In this document: positions 6,062 through 13,048 of the stretch, in pieces | How positions within the stretch are numbered: position 1 is the first letter of the stretch | Layout of the letters: every line of letters starts with the position of its first letter | NCBI GenBank assembly: GCA_937957805.1 | Contig: CALFXW010000184.1 | Coordinates: 1-18,857, forward strand | Length of the DNA stretch: 18,857 nt | Origin: an uncultured Sphingopyxis sp. | Lineage (GTDB): Bacteria > Pseudomonadota > Alphaproteobacteria > Sphingomonadales > Sphingomonadaceae | Reading direction: 5' to 3' | Notes under the pieces: generated by a model | What the model was told of the DNA's origin: nothing | What the model saw: the letters and a program-made list of their open reading frames with translations, nothing else | The model's database searches: none | Translations under genes and position numbers: made by a program

Positions 6062-6465
6062 AAATTGAGCCGGGCGACCGTCACCAAGGTCCAGATGCTG
6101 AGGGTGGCGAGGCTGAGCCACGTGCCGATCACCCCGATCTGGCGCGGCACGGGCGGCTTGTCCTTGATCGGCAGATAAAGACCCCAGGCATGCATTGCCC
6201 GCGCAAAGAGGAAAAATGCCGCGACCGCCGTCAGCGCCATATGGTGGACCTTCGCCCCCTCCAACAAACCAATGAGGAGGAGGGCGATGGGCGCATGTTC
6301 GGCCAGATTGCCATGCGCGCGCATCGCCTGAATCAGGCGGACATCGCCACCCCCTTCGCCAAATGCGGTGTGCGTGCGCAGCCGCTGACGCACCGTATCT
6401 ATCGCTAAAATAAGCAAAAGCAGGCCGCATATGGCGGTGGCGATGGCGGTTATAGGATAGGACAT
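6058..6465 (-). CDS. MAPEG-family membrane protein
   Basis: The 135-residue protein has about four hydrophobic segments (roughly 5-22, 57-70, 77-93 and 112-131), the size and topology of bacterial MAPEG proteins such as YecN-like members. The family motif is visible as RAHGNLAEHAPIALLLIGLL at about 49-68, with a later RAMHAWG. Characterised MAPEG enzymes are trimeric glutathione-dependent transferases or peroxidases of the membrane; many bacterial members have no proven activity, so the reaction is not claimed. The ATG at 6465 has GGGGAG about 10 nt upstream. It is the last gene of the minus-strand run, 69 bp after the MoeB/ThiF-like gene. Its stop and the convergent TetR stop share the bases TTAA. 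Confidence 0.9.
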   Translation of the reverse strand: MSYPITAIATAICGLLLLILAIDTVRQRLRTHTAFGEGGGDVRLIQAMRAHGNLAEHAPIALLLIGLLEGAKVHHMALTAVAAFFLFARAMHAWGLYLPIKDKPPVPRQIGVIGTWLSLATLSIWTLVTVARLNF

Positions 6466-6534
6466 ATCAATACGACTCCCCGATGCTCCCCGAACGGGAA
6501 AGCTGACGCAAGCAGCGCCGATTGGCAATGGGGT

Positions 6535-7296
6535 TTACGAAGTGGCGTTGCCGCAGGCGGAGCAGCCCGGGTCTTTGGGCAGGCGCATCGCGCGCATCGA
6601 TGGTTCCAGCCCGTCGATGATGTGGATTTTGCCTTTGGCATCGCCGCCAAAGCCGACGATCGCGCGCAAAGCCTCACTCGCCGCCAAGCCGCCGACCATG
6701 GCGACCAATGCGCCCAAAACCCCCTGTTCGGCGCAACTATCGCATTCGTCGGGGTCATGGGCATCGCCAACGAAGCAGCGGTAACAGGGCGCATCCGCCT
6801 GCCAGCCGTAAAAACTGCCGACCTGCCCCTGAAATTGCGCAATCGCTGCCGAAATCAGCGGCACCTGCGCGCGGGTCGCCGCATCCGAAACCATCAGGCG
6901 GGTGGCAAAATTATCGCTGCCGTCGATGACAATATCCATGCCGTCGAGCAGGCGCGGCAGATTGTCGGCATCGGCGCGGGTTTCCAGCACCTCAACCGCT
7001 ACATGCGGGTTGAGTGCCGCCACACGTTCGGCGGCCACCGCCACCTTGGCACGGCCAATATCACCGCTGGTGAACAGGCTTTGCCGCTGCAGATTGGAGA
7101 GGCTGATACTGTCCGCATCGACAATGCGCATCGCCCCCACGCCCGCTGCGGCGAGTGCGGGGATGACGATCGAGCCGATGCCGCCCGCCCCGATGAGGAG
7201 GATGCGTGCCGCTGCAATGCGCAACTGGCCTGCTGCCCCCACCTCTCGCAGCACGATATGGCGCGCATAACGTTCCAGTTCGGCATCGCTCAACAT
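6535..7296 (-). CDS. MoeB/ThiF/HesA-family adenylyltransferase (E1-like)
   Basis: The 253-residue protein carries the E1-like ATP-binding fold: N-terminal ERYARHIVLREVG, GAGGIGS at 36-42, then DADSISLSNLQRQ (60-72) with the expected Asp, Asn and Arg. DGSDNF follows at 125-130. Two zinc-type Cys pairs are seen, CYRC (171-174) and CSAC (245-248). SCAEQGVLG (187-195) holds the position of the reactive cysteine. The family adenylates the C-terminal Gly-Gly of MoaD or ThiS, in molybdopterin or thiamin synthesis. Which carrier it serves cannot be decided: neither moaD/moaE nor thiS/thiG is in the window, and a single MoeB-like gene can serve both. It starts 6 bp after the dut stop with no SD, so it is probably coupled. 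Confidence 0.9.
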   Translation of the reverse strand: MLSDAELERYARHIVLREVGAAGQLRIAAARILLIGAGGIGSIVIPALAAAGVGAMRIVDADSISLSNLQRQSLFTSGDIGRAKVAVAAERVAALNPHVAVEVLETRADADNLPRLLDGMDIVIDGSDNFATRLMVSDAATRAQVPLISAAIAQFQGQVGSFYGWQADAPCYRCFVGDAHDPDECDSCAEQGVLGALVAMVGGLAASEALRAIVGFGGDAKGKIHIIDGLEPSMRAMRLPKDPGCSACGNATS

Positions 7297-7302
7297 TACA
7301 TG

Positions 7303-7755
7303 TTACCGGCCGGTGGAACCGAAACCGCCCGCCCCGCGTTCGGTCGCCGACAGGCTGGCAACCTCCGCCAAGTCAGCGCGCGTGACGCGCTGCGGCACCA
7401 ATTGCGCGATGCGTTCGCCGCGCTTTACCGCAAAATCTTCCTGCCCCAGATTGGCGAGGATGACTTTCACTTCCCCCCGATAATCGCTGTCGATGGTGCC
7501 CGGGCTGTTGAGGCAGGTAATCCCGTGGTGGAGCGCAAGGCCCGATCGCGGGCGCACCTGCACTTCCCACCCGTCGGGGATGGCGATGGCAAAGCCGGTG
7601 GCGACGGCGGCACGCGCGCCCGCCCGCAGGGTGAGCGATTCGGCCGCGACCACATCCATCCCCGCCGCGCCGGCGCTGGCATAGCTGGGCAGCGGCAATC
7701 CGCCGCCATTGGGCAGGCGCTGTAGCTCGATGGTGATGCTCGGCTGTTCGGTCAT
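7303..7755 (-). CDS. dut: Deoxyuridine 5'-triphosphate nucleotidohydrolase (dUTPase)
   Basis: All five trimeric-dUTPase motifs are present in order in this 150-residue protein: AGMDVVA (31-37), PRSGLAL (69-75), GTIDSDYRGE (86-95) with the catalytic Asp, RGERIAQ (112-118), and the flexible C-terminal RGAGGFGSTG (140-149). It hydrolyses dUTP to dUMP and pyrophosphate, keeping uracil out of DNA and feeding thymidylate synthesis. Its ATG shares one base with the coaBC stop (TAATG), so translation is coupled. The coaBC-dut pairing is common in proteobacteria. Confidence 0.98.
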   Translation of the reverse strand: MTEQPSITIELQRLPNGGGLPLPSYASAGAAGMDVVAAESLTLRAGARAAVATGFAIAIPDGWEVQVRPRSGLALHHGITCLNSPGTIDSDYRGEVKVILANLGQEDFAVKRGERIAQLVPQRVTRADLAEVASLSATERGAGGFGSTGR

Positions 7756-8999
7756 TATTTGGTTCCCGGCAAAATATCGGCAATTTTGGCAATGATGGCG
7801 CGTGCCACCGCGCCCTTGGACAGCCGATCCCAACTGTCCACACCATCGGCGGTGATGATGTGGACGCGGTTCATCTCCCCCCCCATCGGGTCGGCGGCAA
7901 CGTCATTGGCAATGATCCAGTCGCACCCCTTGCGCGCCAGCTTCGCCTGAGCATGCGCAATCACATTGTCGGTTTCAGCCGCAAAGCCGATCAGCAAGGC
8001 GGGTCGCCGTGGTGACCCAGCCAGCCCCGCCAATATGTCGGGATTTTGGGTGAGGGGGAGGGGGGGGATAGTCCCCGACCCGTCCTTTTTAATCTTGGTC
8101 GGCGCTATTTCGGCGGCGCGCCAATCGGCGACGGCGGCGACCATGATCGCGACATCGGCGGGCAGTGCATCGTCGACCGCTGTTGCCATTTCGCGCGCGC
8201 TGGTCACATCAATTCGCGTGACGCCCGCCGGGGTGGGGAGGTTGACCGGCCCTGCAACCAATGTCACGCGTGCGCCCGCTGCTGCTGCCGCCCCGGCAAT
8301 TGCAAAACCCTGTTTGCCGCTCGATTTATTGGCAATATAGCGCACCGGGTCGATTGCTTCATGCGTTGGCCCTGCGGTGATGAGGATGTGGCGACCATGG
8401 AGCGCATCGCCATTATCGGCCGCAAAATCGGGCTGCCCCTCCATCGCGCTCGGCGCGCCGTCTGCCAATGCCGCCAGCACATGCGTGACGAGCGCTGCCG
8501 GTTCGGGCATCCGGCCGGGGCCATATTCCCCGCACGCCATATCGCCCACATCGGGTTCGATGATGGTGACGCCATCGCCGCGCAGCCGCGCCACATTGCG
8601 CCGGGTTGCGGCATGCTGCCACATGCGCACATTCATCGCGGGTGCGGCAAGCACCGGCTTGTCGGTGGCAAGCAACAGGGTGGTCGCCAGATCATCCGCC
8701 ATCCCGGCGGCCATTTTGGCGAGGATATCGGCGCTGGCCGGCGCAATGAGGAGGAGGTCTGCGGCGCGGCTCAGCGCGATATGGCCCATCTCCACCTCAT
8801 CCTTCAGGTCGAAGAGCGCGCTATATACTTTATTCTCGCTGAGTGCGGCGAGCGTCAGCGGGGTTACAAATTGCGCGCCGCCGTTGGTCAGGACACAGGT
8901 TACCCCCACCCCCGATTTGCGCAGCAGACGCACCAGCTCGGCGCTCTTATACGCGGCAATCCCGCCCGATATGATGAGGAGGATGGATTTGCCCTGCAT
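7755..8999 (-). CDS. coaBC: Bifunctional phosphopantothenoylcysteine decarboxylase / phosphopantothenate-cysteine ligase
   Basis: The 414-residue protein is a two-domain CoaBC (Dfp). The CoaC half binds FMN: ILLIISGGIAAYKS at the N-terminus, the catalytic His in MGHIALSRAADLLLIAPASA (H73), AMNVRMW (121-127), and the catalytic Cys in ACGEYGPGRMPE (C156). The CoaB half starts near residue 203 with ILITAGPTHE and has the dimer/ligase motif AAVADWR (288-294) and KIKK (302-305). It joins cysteine to 4'-phosphopantothenate with CTP and then decarboxylates the product, two consecutive steps of coenzyme A synthesis. It starts 3 bp after ubiB and overlaps dut by one base. Confidence 0.98.
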   Translation of the reverse strand: MQGKSILLIISGGIAAYKSAELVRLLRKSGVGVTCVLTNGGAQFVTPLTLAALSENKVYSALFDLKDEVEMGHIALSRAADLLLIAPASADILAKMAAGMADDLATTLLLATDKPVLAAPAMNVRMWQHAATRRNVARLRGDGVTIIEPDVGDMACGEYGPGRMPEPAALVTHVLAALADGAPSAMEGQPDFAADNGDALHGRHILITAGPTHEAIDPVRYIANKSSGKQGFAIAGAAAAAGARVTLVAGPVNLPTPAGVTRIDVTSAREMATAVDDALPADVAIMVAAVADWRAAEIAPTKIKKDGSGTIPPLPLTQNPDILAGLAGSPRRPALLIGFAAETDNVIAHAQAKLARKGCDWIIANDVAADPMGGEMNRVHIITADGVDSWDRLSKGAVARAIIAKIADILPGTK

Positions 9000-9002
9000 G
9001 AC

Positions 9003-10547
9003 CTACACCCACCAATATAGCGCGGCTGCACCGGCAGCAGCGCCGCCCAAAGCGGTCAGCATATAACGCCAGCCGCGCGCCCAAAAGCCGCCTTGCCAAA
9101 TGAGGGTGACCGGTTCGAGCGGCAATTGCGGCGGTGCGCCGCCGGGCGCGGGAAATGCAGCTTCCATCCGCGACAATATGTCGGGCAGGCGGCGTAGCGT
9201 GCGCGATATATGGATGATAGCGTCGGCCAGCTTCGCCTCCGGCCCCAATTCATCGCGCATCCAGCCGCTGATGAACGGCCCCGCCACGTCCCACATATTG
9301 ATATCGGGGTCGAGGCTGAGCGCCACCCCCTCCACCATCACCATGGTTTTCTGGAGGAGGAGGAGGTGCGGCTGCGTCACCATGTCAAAATCACGCGTTA
9401 TGGCGAACAGCCCGTCGAGCATCTGCCCGACCGACAATTCCTTGACCGGCTTGCCGCGCATCGGTTCGCCCACCGCGCGCAGGGCGGAGGCAAATTCGGC
9501 GACATCATGGTGCGCGGGGACATATTGCGCGTCGAAATGGATTTGGGCGACGCGGTCATAATTGCCGGTCATCAACCCATAGAGGATTTCGGCGAGCCAG
9601 ACGCGCGCCTGCCGGTCAATCCGCCCCATGATGCCGAAATCGACCGCGACAATATTGCCGTCACCATCAATCAGCAAATTGCCTTGATGCGCGTCGGCAT
9701 GGAAAAAGCCGTGGTTGACCGCCTGATGCAAAAATGCCTGCACCAGCCGCGCGGCGATGGCCTTTACATCATGCCCCGCCGCGTGGAGCGCCGCGACGTC
9801 CGAAATGGGGGTGCCTGTAACCCATTGGATGGTGAGCAGGCTGCCCGATGTGCGTTCCCAATCGACGGTGGGGATGCGATATCCGGTGACAGCGGCGGCA
9901 GATTCGGCAAGTTCGCTGGCCGACGCGGCTTCGCGCCGCAAATCCAGTTCGCGCAGCGTCCAGCGCTTGAAATTGGCGATGACATCGCGCGGGCGCAGCC
10001 GCCCCGCTTCGCCGCCCAGCGCCTCGATATGCGCAGCCGCCCAGCCATAGGTTTCAATATCGGCCAAAAAGCGCGCACGCACGCCGGGGCGCAGCACTTT
10101 GACCGCGACATCGCGGCCATCATGGGTTTGCGCACGATAAACCTGCGCAACGGACGCAGAGCCGACGGGCACTTCGTCAAAGCGCGCAAAATGTGCCGCA
10201 ATCGGCCCGCCCAACCCCTGTTCGATGGCGCCTTGCATCGCCCCAAAGGGCAAAGGCGGCAATTTATCCTGCAGCGTCAGGAGGTTCATCGCCGCTTCGA
10301 CCCCGATGACATCGGGGCGGGTGGCCAGCGCCTGACCCAGCTTTACCGCTGCGGGGCCGATGGCGCGAAACGCCCCTGCATAATCGGCATCTTTGGGCGC
10401 AAAGCTGCCAAATCGGGCCAGCCGCGCCAGCCAGCGCACACGCGGCGGGCTGAGCGGGGATGTTTCAATCGCGCGCAATGCGCCATAGCGGCCCAAAATC
10501 CGCCCCCAGCGCAACATGCGCCAGATATGGGTTGGTGCCCCGGCCAT
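9003..10547 (-). CDS. ubiB: UbiB/COQ8-family atypical kinase-like protein of ubiquinone biosynthesis
   Basis: The 514-residue length is typical for UbiB. The family KxGQ motif reads KLGQALATRP (69-78). The Ala-rich loop VPVGSASVAQVYRA (127-140) replaces the kinase P-loop, with the ATP-site Lys in DVAVKVLRPG (150). RELDLRREAAS (199-209) is conserved, as are HADAHQGN (283-290) and DFG (303-305). One hydrophobic helix at the C-terminus (about 493-514) likely anchors it to the inner membrane. UbiB proteins are ATPases needed for ubiquinone assembly, probably helping lipid intermediates reach the Ubi enzymes. It lies 27 bp after ubiE, as in many alphaproteobacteria. Confidence 0.97.
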   Translation of the reverse strand: MAGAPTHIWRMLRWGRILGRYGALRAIETSPLSPPRVRWLARLARFGSFAPKDADYAGAFRAIGPAAVKLGQALATRPDVIGVEAAMNLLTLQDKLPPLPFGAMQGAIEQGLGGPIAAHFARFDEVPVGSASVAQVYRAQTHDGRDVAVKVLRPGVRARFLADIETYGWAAAHIEALGGEAGRLRPRDVIANFKRWTLRELDLRREAASASELAESAAAVTGYRIPTVDWERTSGSLLTIQWVTGTPISDVAALHAAGHDVKAIAARLVQAFLHQAVNHGFFHADAHQGNLLIDGDGNIVAVDFGIMGRIDRQARVWLAEILYGLMTGNYDRVAQIHFDAQYVPAHHDVAEFASALRAVGEPMRGKPVKELSVGQMLDGLFAITRDFDMVTQPHLLLLQKTMVMVEGVALSLDPDINMWDVAGPFISGWMRDELGPEAKLADAIIHISRTLRRLPDILSRMEAAFPAPGGAPPQLPLEPVTLIWQGGFWARGWRYMLTALGGAAAGAAALYWWV

Positions 10548-10574
10548 CGGGTTAATCCTTGCCCGGCATGTGCA

Positions 10575-11336
10575 TCAATCGATCTTCCAACCCGAATGGA
10601 TGGCGACCAGCCCGCCCATAATCGGTTCGACGCGCGCGTGGCGAAACCCCGCCCGCTCAATCATCGCCTTGAATTCGCGCATCGGGGGAAAGCGGCGGAT
10701 CGATTCGACCAGATAACGGTAACTATCGGCATCCCCGGCGATTGCTTGGCCCAGACGCGGCACCAAATGGTGCGAATAGGCATCATAGACTTCTTTGAGG
10801 CCGGGCCATTCGACGCTCGAAAATTCGAGGCAGCAAAAACGCCCGCCATTTTTCAACACGCGGCGCGCTTCGGCCAATGCCTGGTCGATATGCGTCACAT
10901 TGCGGATGCCAAAGGCGATGGTGTAGGCGTTGAAACTATTGTCCGCAAAGTCGAGGCTTTCGGCATTTTGCACCCGCCATTCGAGCCGGCCTTCGCCATG
11001 GGCAGCGGCGGCCTTTTGGGGCGCGCGTTCCTCCCCCACCGCCAGCATGTCGGGGTTAATATCGCTCACCATCACGCGCGCGCCGCGTGCAGCCATGCGA
11101 AAGGCAATGTCGCCGGTGCCCCCTGCCATGTCGAGGATATATTCATGCGCCCTTGGTTTGACCCGGCGGACGAACCTGTCCTTCCACAGCCGGTGCAGGC
11201 CGCCCGACATCGCATCGTTCATCACATCATATTTGGCCGCAACGCTCGAAAACACGCCGCCGACGCGCCGCGTCTTTTCCTCAGGTGAGACATTTTCATA
11301 GCCAAAGCTGACGCTATCTTGGGGGGCGTTTGTCAT
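10575..11336 (-). CDS. ubiE: Ubiquinone/menaquinone C-methyltransferase
   Basis: The 253-residue protein has the first UbiE/COQ5 signature, YDVMNDAMSGGLHRLWKD (36-53). The SAM-binding motif I is LDMAGGTGD (68-76), and the second signature is around RVLKNGGRFCCLEFSSV. It transfers a methyl group from S-adenosylmethionine to the C2 position of the demethyl-ubiquinol ring. I start at the ATG at 11336 (MTNAPQDSVSFGYENV); an in-frame ATG ten codons upstream lies next to the mutM control region and is less likely. It is the first gene of the ubiE-ubiB-coaBC-dut-E1-MAPEG run and diverges from mutM. Confidence 0.97.
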   Translation of the reverse strand: MTNAPQDSVSFGYENVSPEEKTRRVGGVFSSVAAKYDVMNDAMSGGLHRLWKDRFVRRVKPRAHEYILDMAGGTGDIAFRMAARGARVMVSDINPDMLAVGEERAPQKAAAAHGEGRLEWRVQNAESLDFADNSFNAYTIAFGIRNVTHIDQALAEARRVLKNGGRFCCLEFSSVEWPGLKEVYDAYSHHLVPRLGQAIAGDADSYRYLVESIRRFPPMREFKAMIERAGFRHARVEPIMGGLVAIHSGWKID

Positions 11337-11384
11337 GCGCCCCGCTCTAGCCAAGCATTGGCGCAATCGCTAGGCAAAAAGCCT
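11337..11384. promoter_or_regulatory. 48-bp divergent control region between ubiE and mutM
   Basis: This short gap must hold the control signals of two divergent genes unless promoters lie inside the coding parts. It contains GCCAA-GCA-TTGGC (11350-11362) and TAGGC-AAAAA-GCCTA (11371-11385), two short perfect inverted repeats, the second ending on the mutM start codon. No good -35/-10 pair could be fixed by eye. Confidence 0.4.
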
Positions 11385-12197
11385 ATGCCCGAACTTCCCG
11401 AAGTCGAAACCGTCGTGCAGGGGCTGGCCCCGCATCTGGTGGGTCAGCAGGTGGCGATGGTTGACCTGCGCCGCGATGGGCTGCGCCGTCCCTTTCCCGC
11501 CGATTTGCGCCAGCGCCTCACCGGTGCGCGCATCCTATCGCTCAGCCGCCGCGCCAAATATGGGCTGATAAGCAGCGATCGGGGGACGTTGATTTTCCAC
11601 CTCGGCATGTCCGGGCGCTGGCGGATCGATGCGCAAATTGCCGAAAAGCATGACCATTTGCGCCTGTTGACCAGCGCGGGGACATGGCTGGCGCTGAACG
11701 ATGCGCGCCGCTTTGGCAGTGTCGATTGGCTGGAAGCGGATGGCGGCGGGGATTTTGCGCCCTTCGCGGCGCTGGGGCCGGAACCTTTGGGGCCGGATTT
11801 CACTGCCGACTACCTCGTCGCCGCGCTGCGCGCGCGCGCCGCGCCGATCAAAAATCTGCTGCTCGATCAGTCGATTGTGGCGGGATTGGGTAATATCTAT
11901 GTCTGTGAAGCGCTCCATATCGCGCATATATCGCCGCTGACGCGGGGGGCGGACGTGCCGCGCAAAAATATCACGCCGCTGGTCGCCGCCATAAGGCAGG
12001 TGTTGGCGGACGCCATCGCCGCTGGCGGCTCCACCATTCGCGATCATCGGCAGGTAACGGGGGAATTGGGCTATTTCAGCCATAGCTGGCGGGTTTACGG
12101 ACGCGCGAATCAGCCATGCCCCGCCTGCGCCGCGCCGATATTGCGCCATGTGCAGTCGGGTCGATCGAGTTTTTACTGCGCCAAATGCCAGAAATAG
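11385..12197 (+). CDS. mutM: Formamidopyrimidine-DNA glycosylase (Fpg)
   Basis: The 270-residue protein begins MPELPEVETVVQGL, with the catalytic N-terminal proline and adjacent Glu after Met removal. It has the conserved Lys in RRAKYGLI, the helix-two-turn-helix block LLLDQSIVAGLGNIYVCEAL, and the C-terminal zinc finger CPAC...CAKC (last 23 residues). It removes 8-oxoguanine and FaPy lesions and cuts the DNA at the site. The start is fixed by the PELPEVE motif. The upstream SD is weak. Confidence 0.98.
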   Translation: MPELPEVETVVQGLAPHLVGQQVAMVDLRRDGLRRPFPADLRQRLTGARILSLSRRAKYGLISSDRGTLIFHLGMSGRWRIDAQIAEKHDHLRLLTSAGTWLALNDARRFGSVDWLEADGGGDFAPFAALGPEPLGPDFTADYLVAALRARAAPIKNLLLDQSIVAGLGNIYVCEALHIAHISPLTRGADVPRKNITPLVAAIRQVLADAIAAGGSTIRDHRQVTGELGYFSHSWRVYGRANQPCPACAAPILRHVQSGRSSFYCAKCQK

Positions 12198-12230
12198 CGG
12201 CAATCGGCGCCTTTTGCGGTGCGCCAACGC

Positions 12231-12259
12231 TTGACCAATCGCCGCTTTCCCGTTATGCG
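12231..12259 (+). promoter_or_regulatory. Candidate promoter of rpsT
   Basis: TTGACC (12231-12236) and TATGCG (12254-12259) are separated by 17 bp in the 134-bp gap between mutM and rpsT, giving a leader of about 65 nt. The -35 is a strong match for alphaproteobacteria; the -10 is moderate. A ribosomal protein gene would be expected to have its own promoter. Confidence 0.5.
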
Positions 12260-12331
12260 CCGCCCCCGAACAAAGGGTCGGACGCGATTTTCCGGCCCAT
12301 TTTCTTTGCAGCATTTTTCTTTGAGGATTTC

Positions 12332-12595
12332 ATGGCCAATACGCCCCAGGCCCGTAAGCGCATCCGCCGCAACGCGAGCCGCACCATCGTCAACAAGAAT
12401 CGCGTTTCGCGTATCCGCACCCTGATCAAAAAGGTCGAAACGGCGCTGGGCGCGGGCGATAAGGCTGAAGCCACCACCGCGATGCAGGCGATGCAGCCCG
12501 AATTGGCGCGCGGCGTTGCCAAGGGTGTGGTCCACAAAAATACGGCAGCGCGCAAATTTTCGCGCCTGACCCGCCGCCTCAACGCACTGGGTTAA
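12332..12595 (+). CDS. rpsT: 30S ribosomal protein S20
   Basis: The 87-residue, Lys/Arg/Ala-rich protein starts MANTPQARKRIRRNASR and contains VNKNRVSRIRTLIKK and a C-terminal HKNTAARKFSRLTRRLNAL, the S20 pattern throughout. S20 binds 16S rRNA at the base of the small subunit early in assembly. GAGG (12323-12326) lies 5 nt before the ATG, which rules out longer in-frame starts. A clear terminator follows, so it is probably a single-gene transcript. Confidence 0.98.
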   Translation: MANTPQARKRIRRNASRTIVNKNRVSRIRTLIKKVETALGAGDKAEATTAMQAMQPELARGVAKGVVHKNTAARKFSRLTRRLNALG

Positions 12596-12616
12596 TCCCC
12601 CGCAATATGGTTTTTG

Positions 12617-12650
12617 AAAGGCCGCTCGCTACCCTGCGGGCGGCCTTTTT
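12617..12650 (+). terminator. Intrinsic terminator of rpsT
   Basis: AAAGGCCGC (12617-12625) pairs with GCGGCCTTT (12640-12648) and runs into TTTTT, 21 bp after the rpsT stop. This is a classical rho-independent terminator, the clearest in the window. Confidence 0.9.
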
Positions 12651-12735
12651 GCCGCGCCGCATCATGCCATGTGTCAAAGCCAAGCTTGTGCCGCGATTCG
12701 CCCCTGTTCCATCTGTGTTGCAGTGCAATAGGCTG

Positions 12736-12764
12736 TTGAAAAATAGTCCGAAAATAAATATTTC
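12736..12764 (+). promoter_or_regulatory. Candidate dnaA promoter
   Basis: TTGAAA (12736-12741) and TATTTC (12759-12764) are separated by 17 bp, in the only strongly A/T-rich part of the gap. A start here would give a dnaA leader near 275 nt that includes the stem at 12923-12981. A second promoter nearer the gene cannot be excluded. Confidence 0.45.
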
Positions 12765-12922
12765 TGCGAAAGCCGCAGCATAGCGCGTCAAGCCCCTTTA
12801 TTTCATCCGATTTCGCGCTGCACCCCTTGCCCGACTCGCTTTTCGGCCCCTAGACGGGGTGCGTCGCGCGGCATGTCGGCCAAGGCTGGTCGCGGGGCTA
12901 CCATATATGGCTGTTTTCGGCT

Positions 12923-12981
12923 TGCCTGCCCCGATGCGGCAGCACGGAAATTGGCGCGCTGCGGGCCTTTTTGGGCAGGCA
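12923..12981 (+). promoter_or_regulatory. Long imperfect stem in the dnaA leader
   Basis: TGCCTGCCC (12923-12931) pairs perfectly with GGGCAGGCA (12973-12981), and inside it GCAGC (12939-12943) pairs with GCTGC (12958-12962). The structure ends 67 nt before the dnaA ATG. There is a short T-run on its inner right side but not after it, so it is not a standard terminator. A role in mRNA stability or translation control is only inferred. Confidence 0.45.
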
Positions 12982-13048
12982 GACGGGGGCAATGATGGGC
13001 GCGTGACCGATAGGAATCGGCGGCGTCTGATTGGGGGTTGATTCGGAA

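Larger units (their letters stand above)
12596..13048 (+). other. rpsT-dnaA intergenic region (dnaA leader)
   Basis: The 453-bp gap has the rpsT terminator, an A/T-rich stretch at about 12733-12771 with a good promoter candidate, a short hairpin CTGCG/CGCAG (12764-12778), a palindrome CCATATATGG (12901-12910), a long imperfect stem (12923-12981), and four GANTC sites (12695, 12833, 13014, 13040). I saw no TTATCCACA-type DnaA box, so there is no sequence support for calling it oriC. No coding gene is supported. Confidence 0.75.

Noticed and set aside
9210..11288. A 692-codon open frame on the plus strand opposite ubiB and ubiE.
   Set aside because: Both genes on the minus strand are full-length with conserved motifs. 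The antisense frame stays open because of G/C-rich third codon positions and shows no recognisable domain.
12596..13048. Possible chromosomal origin next to dnaA.
   Set aside because: I found no TTATCCACA-like boxes or cluster of near matches. In several alphaproteobacteria the origin is not beside dnaA, so the call is unsupported.
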